A stretch of 64,000 bases of DNA from Selaginella moellendorffii (lineage: Eukaryota; Streptophyta; Lycopodiopsida; Selaginellales; Selaginellaceae), in NCBI RefSeq assembly GCF_000143415.4, contig NW_003314284.1:972984-1036983 (forward strand). The letters run 5' to 3'. The notes below the pieces were generated by a model, which was not told the origin of the DNA, searched no databases, and was given only the letters and a program-made list of their open reading frames with translations. Numbering within the stretch: position 1 is the stretch's first letter; each line of letters opens with the position of its first letter. The position numbers and the translations under genes are program-made. Below are positions 32,603 through 42,649 of this stretch, in pieces.

Positions 32603-35473
32603 TCTGAAAGTGCAGAAAAGAAGTTAAAACCATACAAAAAATGATTGGAGAATGGCCTAAATCATAACATACCAAACAACCTCAATAGCATGAGGCCACA
32701 TGCCATTATTCAAACATGCTATTGACACCCACGTGAAATTTTGCATTCACAAAATTGGCATGAGGCCTCATGCCATCTTGATATACACACAGCTGCAGGT
32801 AAGTAAAAACATACATGACAATACGCTAGCCATGAAATTGCAAGGGCCCAAGATGGCATGTGGCCTCATGCCATTTCTAAATGTGGTCCTAAGCCATTCC
32901 ATGGTGAACATACCAGGAAGCACAAGTGCCGAATATCAAGAGGAAGAGGTAGCCACACCAAAGACAGTGCCGCTCGCAACACCGCAACTACTCGTAGTGC
33001 CGCTCGCAACACCGCAATTGCTCGTAGCGCCGCTCGCACAAATTGCCACTCGCATAAACTGCCGCCCGCAATGGCGCTCGCAATGCCACAACCACTCATA
33101 AACGCATAAACCACAGCCCACAACGCCGCTTACACAAGCAGCGCTCACTGCGCTCAGCGGAACCAAGAACACGGCGCACAAAAATGATAGACCTAGGAAT
33201 GAGTTTGAGAATTCAAAAATAACACACGCTTGAATGTCACATCAAATCCTCTGACAAACTAGATCTTATGACTCCTCTGACAAATTTCAAACTGAGTAGC
33301 TTCTAGACTTTGCTGTCGGAGGTTGAACTTTGTCACATCATGTCCTTGCCTCGATCCAGCTGTGCCATGTCAGTGATTCGAACTTTGCCATGCCATGTCA
33401 GCGATCCGCGCCAAGATTATTCGCCGTGTAAAGGAATAATTATGCTGTGTGTGTACGTCCATTTATGGCAATATAAGGCCACACGCCATTCAAAGAATAA
33501 TGCTAGTCGAGCATTTTTTGGTGCATTTTTGGGTTCAAAATTGCATGAGCCCACACGCTATAAAGTTTACCTTTACCAAAAATAGAAACAGCTTTATTTA
33601 CTTGGGAATTTAAGTGGTTGAGGCATTTTTAAACTTACAAACACATGCCCTACTTACATTCCTTTGGTTGCTTAAAATTCAAAAATATTATAAACCTTTC
33701 TTTTTGCATTTTCAATGTTTTCAATTATGGTTTTTGATTTTCGCAGGACCAGCCTAGTAATCTATTTGCATCCCGTCATGTTTATAGCTAGCTTTCGTTT
33801 GTCCCCTTCGCTAGCCTGAGATACATCTGCTCGGCATCTGCCTCTTACAGCATTTGCCCAGAAAGGGCATCTTTCTTCACGCAGCATTTGCCACATGTTT
33901 AGGGTTTAGGGTTTAGCAATTCAGTAACTTGATAAACATGCAAATACAGAACTTGATGCAAAATCCTTTGATATGTCACAATGCCCCTAGGACCATAAAC
34001 ACATTTTAATAGAGAGGGTCCTTTCATTTCATAACTCCTTACGTAGATCTTGGTAAAACCAGAGTTAGTGAAGTTAGTTTCTTGGGATCCCGCATCTGAT
34101 TGTGATGTCCCTTTGCAGTGTCGATGGAAAGGTCAATGCACACCAAACTGTAAAATCTTGGAGCAAAATAACGGTCGGATCTATGGCAAATGCCCTTGAA
34201 ACATTGTAAGGCTCATGTGGTCTCATGTGGTGTCCGATCGAGATGCTTCTTTGCAGGGTCATCAAGAAAGACATTGTATACCATTCTGTAAAATCTAGTT
34301 GCGATCTAACGGTTGGATCTCCAGAAAACTCAAAAAAATCTCCCGCGTGTCAGAATATCCTAGGAATATACTCCTATGTGCCCCTGAAAATGGCATGCGG
34401 CCCCACGCCATTCAAGAGATAACGCCAGATGACGCCGAGAATTTTTTGGTGCATTTTTTGGGTTCAAAATTGCATGAGCCCACACGCTATAAAGTTTATC
34501 TTTGCCAAATAGAGAAAAGTTTATCTGTGTCATGTGAGGTAGTTACAGTCCTTTGTGCTCGGCATCTGCCTCTTGCAGCATTTGCACTGAAAGGGAATTT
34601 TTCTCCATTCAGCATTTGGCCCTGAAAATGGCATGCGCCCACACGCCATTCAAGGAATAACGCCACAGGACGCCTGGATTTTTGGGTTTAAAATGTTTAG
34701 GGTTTTTTGGGTTTTTTCAAAATATTTTGGGTCCAACGTTTTTTGGGTTTCTTTGGTTCAAAATTGCATGAGCCCACACGCTATAATATTGATTTGAGAG
34801 AAAAATAGAAACAGATAGAATTTCTTTATTTAGCTGAACATCTGCCATTTTTGGAAATACAAGATGCTTTGGAATATCCAATCATGCATGGTATAAATAT
34901 AGCGAGGGTATTAAATGATATCCCAATCATGATCTTTCTTTTGGATTTCGCGTGCATGCAGTCCGAGGAATGATGACGTTGCGGATTTCTTTTGGATTTT
35001 GCGTGCTTGCATGCGCGCGGCAATCCAGAAATTAATGGTGGCGCCCAAGTCCGAGGAATGATGACGTGGCGGGATTACGAACCGTTGTGACATTTCGCGC
35101 GTGTGAGGTTAGGTTTTGCATTTTGCTTCGTACTCGCGCTCGCACACTCGCGCTCCCACTCGCGATCACGCTCACTTCTCTACAGGTTTCTCGTGTGCAT
35201 CGGCGTCCACTCGCGCTTGCATCACACTCGCGCTCGCATCGCACTCATGTGCATCGGCATCCACTTCAAGACACACCCAGTTTGTAACTTCGCCGCCAAC
35301 TCCGCCGCCCACTCCGCCACCCACACGCAGCCCACTTGGCGTCCCGGGAGATTTCAACGCCACTCTCCAACTGTAAGTGGCAGAGTAGCCTTGCTGCTAC
35401 GATCCGCTGCACACACAGTGCACATTCACCAGCGAGTCCGGCCTCGATTGTCACGGCCTCCATTCGGCTTCAA
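32603..35473. promoter_or_regulatory. Divergent intergenic region with repeats
   Basis: No gene. It lies between the two divergent genes and should hold both promoters. It contains about nine palindromic motifs; a 36-bp-period run of CCGCTCGCAACACCGCAA-like units at 32985-33045; a module of about 75 bp (TTGGTGCATTTTTTGGG through CACACGCTATAAAG) present near 33515, 34450 and 34740; a second module (CTCGGCATCTGCCTCTT) at 33829 and 34556; three plant-telomere-type TTTAGGG units at 33898-33916; and a CpG-rich stretch of CACTCGCGCTC units at 35125-35240 just upstream of the plus-strand gene. Confidence 0.6.
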
Positions 35474-38400
35474 ATGGTAAGTCTTTTAGGCCAAGTAGAA
35501 AATGGCATGAGGCCACATGCCATTCAGTAGCAACATTGGCATGCACCGATTGGGCTCTCGAGTGCAGTCCGGTTACAGATGGCGTGTAGCCTCACGCTAT
35601 CTTAGGATGCAGCCTCAAGACATCTGATGCAGTGGTGAATGGCGTGTGGCCTCACGTTATTTCCAGCTGCTAGCTTTTCATCTGTCAGCTCTAATTGTTG
35701 TGCATTTCTGAACAGGCGAGGAATTGCGTTCTTCTTCCAGCCACTGTCAATGTGGATGCAGAGAAGGGGGAGGAGCTCACCAGTTGGACTTTCGGGATGG
35801 AAGGCGAGGATCTGATGCTGTACAACACAGATGGTGGGAGAAAAGAATGCATGGGGATCCTCATCCAAGTGACAGACACTCCATGCAGTTCCATGCAAGA
35901 ATATGGACTGGCACTTGTGGTAGAGACAACGTCCGCCTTCAAGATCCACCTTGCACATCCTAGCGGCTTCCCGGAGGGGGGCAGCGGCTATGAGGAATTC
36001 CTAGAGGGAGTTAGGGAGAGGTTGTCCAGGAGGCCCACAATTTCAAAGACGCTGCGGGTCTATGAAGATCACATGGAATCCACGGACCTCACCTACGGCG
36101 ATGTTCAAAAACTATATTCCAACATTGAGCCGTTGAGAGTGCCTCCAGTTCGCAAAGCGAAGGGGAAGGGGGTCGATCTGGAAACTACCCCGAAGCAGAA
36201 AAGGGTGGTCAAGCTCAAGCCGACGTCCGACTCTGCTACTCCAAAAAAGAAGCTACTCGGTGATGCCATTGCCTCGGGTTCGAACACTACACCCACCAAA
36301 AAGAAGAGCCGCAAAGAGCAGAAAAAGCAAGAAGAGGCAGCAAAAATCGTCGCAGATAATAGTACTTGTTACTATTCCAACAAAGTATATACAATCGACG
36401 TGAGCCATATCGACATCTAAAGCAAATACAACCACAGGCTAGTATCTGATGAGTGGGTGGAGAAACTGAAGCAGAAGATGCTGGCAAGTCCAGTAACACC
36501 CGACATCGCAGACGTGATCCCCTACTACCAAACAATGAAGGACGAGACGAGGTTTCCAAACTTGATCAATAAGAAGGTGTCGGACGATCAGAACATCCGG
36601 TTCTATGCCGTCTCCGGGCAGCATTCTAGCTTGGCGATGCAAGAGATAGTTCTGGATATTATGGTGGGCGAGGAGGTGAAGAAAGTCTTCAAGACAAGAG
36701 TTGTCCGCCTGATAAAAGGCAACTCGCCCCTCCGATCTATCATATCCATCTCCCATGCGCAGAATGTTAAGCAAGAAACGTGCTATAAATCGGGTCTGCA
36801 CGAGACATTGGCACGAACACGGAAGCTCTGGGTTCAACTGAAGAAGCCACAAAAACCAGGACAAGAACGTGCACTAGCAACTAGCGCCTGGCAGGTAAGC
36901 CTCGTTGCATGTGGCATAGCATGTGGCCTCACGCCATTTCCATTGCAGGAATTCTCGAGTCTTCTCTCGAAAACACTGGGGGTCAATGACACACTCAGCA
37001 TCCATAACATTCTACTCGCGACAAAAGTTGTTTTTGACAAATGGGTAGATGTGCTGAGGAGGTACCATGACGGGGAGTTGCTAAACTCAATGGGTGTGGA
37101 GGACGGCCGGAAGCCCAATGATTTGAAGCTCAACGCTTTGCATTTCTCGCGGTCTCTAGACGACGACGACCTTCTGACAGTGGCTAATGCTCTTCTACGT
37201 GGTGAGGTAGTCTTCAACAAGACCAAAATGACTCCCGGCCATATTGTGACATACGAGGACTTGTGCACGACTCTGAGAGCTTGTGCGCTATTGAAGGATT
37301 GGATCTTCGAGCAAGTGGCCGTGGAGAGGGTGAGCATCGACACCACGCAAGAGATGATGGAAGAGCTGGAGTTGTCAAATGAAGACATCGACGAGTACGT
37401 GAAGGGGGCCCCCAAGTTCATCGATCTGCTGCGGGATGCCACGAAAAGTAAAGCTGAGAAGTTGGATCAGTATCCAAATTTCATTAAGAGGGATGTCGAC
37501 CGCCGACTTCAGAAACAGCTCGACCCCGCAGCAGAGGCCTATCGAGAACCTTACCGGGTATACGTGAATTCGGATGAGGATCAAAGGTGGAGGAGCATCG
37601 TTTCCCGCAGAGATGAGCAGGTCAAGAACATCTTTTGTGTGATGAACTTCATAAACGAAGAGATCACTCATGCAGACGAAGTCAGCTCCATCATTGACTT
37701 AATGGTGGGACTTGCAGAGGTGGAATCTTCAGTCCACTATATGATCTACGACTCCGAATCCTATCACAAGTTCTGGAAGGCCTTGAACGAGGTGAAGGCT
37801 CGGTTGAAAGGCAAGGAGATGCGGGAGATCCATGGGATAATGGCTAAGAAGAAGATACCGACGAATGTCCGCATCTTCACACTCGCCCTTGTTATTGGTC
37901 CTGCAGCAGAGTGGGACTGGAGTGACTTCCCAGCTTCGTTCGACAAGGCCAATCGAATTGATCTGAGGGAGGTCAATTTACCCGTGCCTGAGGAACTGAA
38001 GACGGCTATGGAGCTTTCGAATCCAAAGAAAGCTCCAGGTGCAGCATGGGAAATGCTCAGCTGGGTCTTCAACGCAATAGCGGGTGACACCAAGGGCAAA
38101 TGCGTTGTCGAGTACAACTGCGGCGGACTATTCTTTCGAGCCGCACTACTCAAGGGTGTCCCGTGTGTTGCGGTGACAAACTCCATTGAAGAGGTGACTT
38201 CAATGGAGCATATAATTACAGTTGCCAAAGAAAAACAGTATCTTCTCTGCGAACCTGGTGAGTACGCACTTTAAGTTTAAATGTTATCTCACAAGCTCTG
38301 TATGCAGGAGCGTGGCCACCCCCAGATGCTGAAACGGCGTTAACAGCTACTGATGTTAGGCCGAGCTCACAACCTGCACAAGGTAAGGTCACGTGAGGCC

Positions 38401-41066
38401 TCACGCCATTTTGATTATAGATCGTTGTGAATATTCAGACACGAGGACTGAAAAGCGCACTGGTGGCGCGTCGAAGAAGGACAAACAAACAAGCAATAGG
38501 AAAAAAGGAGGTACAAATTATATTTGCAATGCCATGTGGTCTCATGCCATTCCTTGCAGGAGACACTTCTTCAAAGGCAAAACAGGCAAGCACCAGTCAA
38601 GTTCAAACTGACAGTGGTCATAAAAAGCGAAAGCACGTTGGACAGTCGTCGGGATCAGAGGCATTTGATTCGAAAAGGAAGAAGGGCAACGAAAAGATGA
38701 TAGGTAATGCCTCGCGGTTATGACGTGTGTGCTCATGCCATTCATTGCAGATCAAGGGCTGAGTGAAAGGAGCCAGTCACCACCTCCTGACTCAAATTCC
38801 TATGGCGGACTCCCCTTCCCCAATCTCAATGGAGAGGTACAATGGATGAGGGATGCTTTTCAAGTCAGGGCCACATTTTTCTCATCTCGTCGTCTTCGAA
38901 GGGTGCAAGAACGTGCAGAAACCATGTTAAGACAGTCGGGTGAGGATACGGTCCTAGGTCAAGCACTAAAACAGGCTATGGATGTCTTGTATTTTGAGAT
39001 GGAGACTCGGCCAAATGATTTTCCCAAGATGGTCCTGGAAAAACAAGCCATCCAGCCTGAGCAGCCTATGGAAGAAATGCAGGAGGGGGATGAGGAGCCA
39101 GAGAAAGATAATGAGCAGGAAGAGCAGAAGGACGAAGAGGAGGACAAAGAAGAGGAGGACGAAGAAGAGGAGGATGAAGAAGAGGAGGACGAAGAGGACT
39201 TGGATGGTCCTCACAATGGTGACGATCACAATAACGACGATAACGATGATGACAACGATGGCCAGCCTGAGGTGGCCAAAGAGCAGCGGAGGAAGGTCAT
39301 ACAAGACAAACCATCAGGTAAATAATAGTACATCCATTCCTAACCTTTTACCATTCTAACATTGTCCATGTAGGTTGCAGAAGAAATGGTAAGTAGAGAT
39401 TATTCAGTTGAATTAAGATACAAACTCTAGCTTTTAGTGTCGAGGAAGGATAGTGCCAAGCAAGGGTCGAAACGTATGTCCAATCCTTCAGAATCAGCAG
39501 TGCGCCCAATAGCAGTTGATGGTAAATACAGTATAGTCGATTCAATGTGCTAATGAGTTTGTTTTTAGTAGCCAGTAGGGAGGATACCATCTCAATCGAA
39601 GGGAGATATTTGGACATGCATATGGATCCGCCAGTGGACTCTACTTGCCTGCAAGAGTCATCAGAGCTGGTGGAGGCTACTATCCATATCAACGCCAAGC
39701 AAGCTGACCACGCTCCACTTGATGCTGCCCATACCACTGAGTCAATCTTGTCCACGTATCCAACTGACGGTGACCAGGCGCCATTGGACCCGCATGAGGC
39801 CGCCCCAGCCGCCGAGCCGGTCGTATCCTCATTTCCAACGGACTCAACGTGTGCCCAATCGTTTGACTACGCGCCGTTGGAACCTCCCTACACCGCCCCT
39901 GCTGCCTGTTCGGTCATGTCCACTTTGCCAACGGAGGCACCAACTGAAATGGCATGTGATCACACGCCATCGGAACCACCCCATGCCACTGTTGAGCCAG
40001 TTGTACCAGAGTCTACAGCTGAAATGGCATGTGCCCACACGCCATCGGATGCGATTGACCCCACATTGCAGAGGAGAGTATTTCCGCCCTTCACGTTTCC
40101 TCGACCAAAACCCTCTGAATGACCATCGGGAGCACCATTCGCTAATATTGTAGATGGTAAAATTGACTTGTACCATTTTTTATGCTAACACATTTCATTT
40201 CAGAGTCACGGCGAAAGTACTGTATCGTTTTTGATCTGAACGGTGTCCTTTTCTCCTATGAGCGTGGCTCGTCCTCGAATGTCACTGCACCCTCCAAAGC
40301 CTGCGGTCGCAAGTTGGTCAAAAGAGACAGATTCACATTAATCACACGGGAGAAACTGCGGGATCTAATAATGACCATGCGACACTTAAAACAGAGGGCT
40401 GGGTTCAATTTGCAATTGGGAGTTTGGACATCCATGATGCGCCACAATGCATTAACGTTGCTACAGATGATGCACGATCAGACGCGAGTAATATTACCAT
40501 TTGACTTTCTCCTAACGCAGGAGGATTGCTTGACTATGGTCCATGTGAGGGGTAGCAAGCCCATCTTCGTCAAGCCAGAGGCTGTAGTGATGAATCGGAC
40601 TGCTAGGTCAAGTGAAATCCTCATCATCGATGACTCGCCGATTAAAACTGCAGCGAACACGCACACATATGCAGTGCACCCCATCTCTTGTAGTATGGAA
40701 ACTAGGGAGAAGAAACCGTATGTTCTGGGGGACCTTGCAAAACGGCTTGAAGCGATGGTGATAGAGAACCGGCCAGTCCAGGAGGTGGCTGCAGAAATCA
40801 ACCAAATGGCAGATGGAACGGTATATCAGAAGCCATTTGATCGGACAGACACCAGTCATCATTTATGGCATGTATATTGTCTAGCCAAGCACTATCCGCA
40901 TCTCCATAATCTGCTCAACCGGATGGGTTCTTCGACCACTGAACATGAGCGTGGACGTATTAGAGAAGAGATGGCATTACTATTGGGTTTAAATCCTGAT
41001 AGTGTGGAGAGTGATGAAATTCCAAGATTATTGTATAAGCATTGGAGGCAAAAAATAACAGTCTGA
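35474..41066 (+). pseudogene. Transposon accessory gene with C-terminal HAD/NIF phosphatase domain (two nonsense codons)
   Basis: My exon model is 35474-35476, 35716-36894, 36949-38257, 38308-38382, 38421-38510, 38560-38703, 38751-39317, 39374-39388, 39438-39521, 39569-40156 and 40204-41066. All introns are GT-AG and nearly all are phase 1; the frame holds for 1638 codons except TAA at 36418-36420 and TGA at 40120-40122. In order: a Lys-rich segment near residues 150-230; a ParB-like patch near residue 300 (FYAVSGQHSSLAMQEI); a long helical region; a possible degenerate methyltransferase-like end near residues 760-830; an acidic Glu/Asp run; a Pro/Thr repeat region; and a HAD domain (VFDLNGVLFS, LGVWTSM, ILIIDDSP) as in plant NIF-type phosphatases. 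The ParB and methyltransferase readings are weak; the HAD domain is well supported. Confidence 0.7.
40204..41063 (+). other. HAD superfamily (NIF/Scp1-like) phosphatase domain
   Basis: This exon alone encodes about 286 residues with the HAD motif I DLNGV. Plant NIF-type proteins often have Asn here in place of the second Asp. Motif II lies in the GVWTSM segment, a conserved Lys in the FVKPEA region, and motif III is LIIDDSP. Members of this family dephosphorylate phosphoserine on proteins such as the RNA polymerase II C-terminal domain. The C-terminal about 100 residues are helical and unrecognised. Carriage by a DNA transposon is unusual and suggests host gene capture. Confidence 0.75.
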
Positions 41067-41483
41067 GATGGCATGTATTTATTTAAAAATGTAGCTTATT
41101 ATGGCATGGGGTTCCATGCCATTGTATTAATATTAAAAGACAATTCTTTGAGAGGATTTGCATTATACTAGAAGTGTTACAGCATGTTATTGGAAGTCTA
41201 CGAAGTTGTTTTATTAATAAGGGGAAAGTAAAGATTGAATGGGGACTTGGGCTCCACCTAGACTCGGAGCAACTGAGCCAATATTAAAAGGATGGAAAGA
41301 AATTGGACGACAATGACAAGGAGAAGAGAGAGGTGAAGCAGTGGCAGGGGGAGGAGAAGTGATTGAGTAGACATTTCCTTGTTTAAAATAAAATGGCATG
41401 TGCCTCAATGCAGTTGAATTTTGTTATATTTATATACTATATAAAGGTTTGGAAACCTTATTTTACAAGTGGGATAATGACAA

Positions 41484-41506
41484 TTCCCACTTTAACGAAA
41501 TAGAGC
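41484..41506 (-). repeat. Right terminal inverted repeat
   Basis: Ends in the reverse complement of GCTCTATTTCGTTAAAGTGG. Just inside, AAGTGGGA (41467-41474) and TCCCACTT (41485-41492) form a further small inverted pair. Confidence 0.85.
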
Positions 41507-41831
41507 TTAACCTCATAGATATTAATTTTGTTTCTTCTAAATAAATCTTGATAATATAAAATTACATGTGTTTAAATTTCATTCACAAATTCATGCCTCT
41601 TTTATTTTTATTTTTTATTTCTTTTCTCATTCTTTTGACAAATGGCTCCACTTAGAACATATGTAATAATCTAATTAAAAATGAGTTTCTATTAAGATGA
41701 GTTTTATATGCTACTAGAAATAGTAGAAAAGGAACTGTTTCTTAAAACAATGAATTTTAAATTTATTGAAGTTATTAATTGTACTAATCTAGAACTTAAG
41801 GAGATTATACTTGTTGGTTAAGCTGCACTTT

Positions 41832-42284
41832 ATGGGGTCTTTAATATTTTTTACTTTAATTATAAATATTTTTAAGTTCTTTGTAAGTATAATTTTAATT
41901 AACTAATTCTTACTCTCTTTTTCTATATTTATATAGGTGATAACACATAGTGATTTTGTTGATACATGTGATATTAGTACAATGAAGCTTATAAGAATTG
42001 ATGATAATGATGAAAGTAAAGGTTGGAAATTTGAAGCTGTATGTGAACCTTTTATAAATCAAAAATCAACAATTACTCTTAATAACTGTATTACAAATAC
42101 TAATGGGGTTATGGGTCATGGTCGTGATTTTCAATTATCATGTAATAGTGCAATTGTAACAATATCATATGATGGTTGGGTAAAATTATCAGCAGTTTGC
42201 ACTACTTTTGGTGGTCTTCCAAATCCAACTAGAATTTATTTAAATTCAATTCTTGTAAATGTAAAAGGTTATCTCCAATGTTAG
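41832..42284 (+). CDS. Secreted cyanovirin-N-fold (CVNH) lectin
   Basis: Two exons, 41832-41882 and 41937-42284, with a 54-nt GT-AG intron; 132 residues. Exon 1 encodes a hydrophobic signal peptide (MGSLIFFTLIINIFKFF). The mature part has the two-repeat CVNH pattern. Repeat 1 is FVDTC, then WKFEAVCE, then ITLNNCITNTNG. Repeat 2 is FQLSCN, then VKLSAVCT, then IYLNSILVNVKGYLQC. CVNH proteins bind mannose-rich glycans and occur in cyanobacteria, fungi and some ferns. The frame is intact although everything around is transposon debris, and the codons are strikingly AT-rich. It begins 326 bp beyond the right end of the TIR element. A role in defence is inference. The fold assignment is by pattern and should be checked by profile search. 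Confidence 0.75.
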
Positions 42285-42431
42285 ATTGAATAAAAGATAA
42301 TATAAAAGAACACATTCTTAAATTTTTTTTAAATACTTTATTAAATACATTATGTTATAAATATGAATTTATTTAGTAAAGGTATTTAAAAAGTCCTTTC
42401 AAAGACATTTTCTAGATTTTGCTTTATAGTC

Positions 42432-42583
42432 ATTAAATAAAAAAATTATTTATAAATTCCATAAATATATTCATGTGTCTGTTTTTATACACACACACAC
42501 ACACACACATACACATATATATATATCAACACACACATGAATATATTTATGGAACTTTTAAATTTAATTTTTTTATTTAATGG
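42432..42583. repeat. Long imperfect hairpin with CA/TA core
   Basis: Arms of about 48 bp (42432-42480 and 42532-42583) are near-perfect inverted copies, both containing CACATGAATATATTTATGGAA or its complement. The loop is a (CA)n then (TA)n microsatellite at 42490-42525. MITE-like or recombination product. Confidence 0.75.
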
Positions 42584-42649
42584 TCTTTGTGATTGACTTT
42601 TGGATTCAAGTAGTTAATTTAACTATATTTCTTCATGTTTCCATATGTT

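Larger units (their letters stand above)
28563..41414. repeat. Interspersed 22-bp palindromic motif, more than 30 copies
   Basis: The motif has left arm ATGGCGTG or ATGGCATG, one variable base, core GGCC (variants GCCC, GTCT), one variable base, and right arm CACGCCAT or CATGCCAT. Copies start at about 28563, 28880, 28968, 29380, 29442, 30782, 30840, 32685, 32755, 32853, 33465, 33540, 34390, 34469, 34628, 34763, 35502, 35579, 35639, 36916, 38388, 38529, 38720, 39949, 40024, 41101 and 41393, with weaker ones between. Three more are in the second element copy at 268, 356 and 677. I saw none elsewhere in the window. Confidence 0.9.
28339..41506. mobile_element. 13.2-kb TIR DNA transposon with palindromic motif family
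   Basis: The left terminus (28339) and right terminus (41506) are inverted copies of GCTCTATTTCGTTAAAGTGG plus a few more bases, about 23 bp in all. The same terminus occurs at 918 in a second copy. The element carries two divergent genes: a minus-strand putative transposase (32602 to 29462) and a plus-strand accessory gene (35474-41066). A 2.9-kb repeat-rich intergenic region separates them. A 22-bp palindrome occurs more than 30 times. Flanks are TGAACCAT on the left and TTAACCTC on the right, identical at five of eight positions, so a target duplication is possible but not clear. I do not recognise a named family. Confidence 0.85.

Noticed and set aside
33898-33916. Telomere or interstitial telomere track
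   Set aside because: Only three TTTAGGG units; better described as telo-box motifs within the transposon.
35103-35480. 125-codon ORF upstream of the accessory gene
   Set aside because: Derived from CACTCGCGCTC repeats, no motif, and ends in the intron of the accessory gene.
36362-36437. An intron that would remove the TAA at 36418
   Set aside because: GT-AG pairs exist, but none of the donor/acceptor combinations I tried joined the frames without another stop; a nonsense codon is the simpler reading.
36834-38228. Minus-strand ORFs of 154-202 codons over the accessory gene
   Set aside because: Antisense shadows of the real exons; Ser/Leu-rich composition typical of complementary frames and no motifs.
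28563-41122. The 22-bp palindromes as a CRISPR array
   Set aside because: Spacing is irregular (tens to thousands of bp), copies vary, spacers are genes and introns, and the context is eukaryotic.
28331-41514. A clean 8-bp target duplication for the TIR element
   Set aside because: TGAACCAT and TTAACCTC agree at only five positions; suggestive but not enough to claim.
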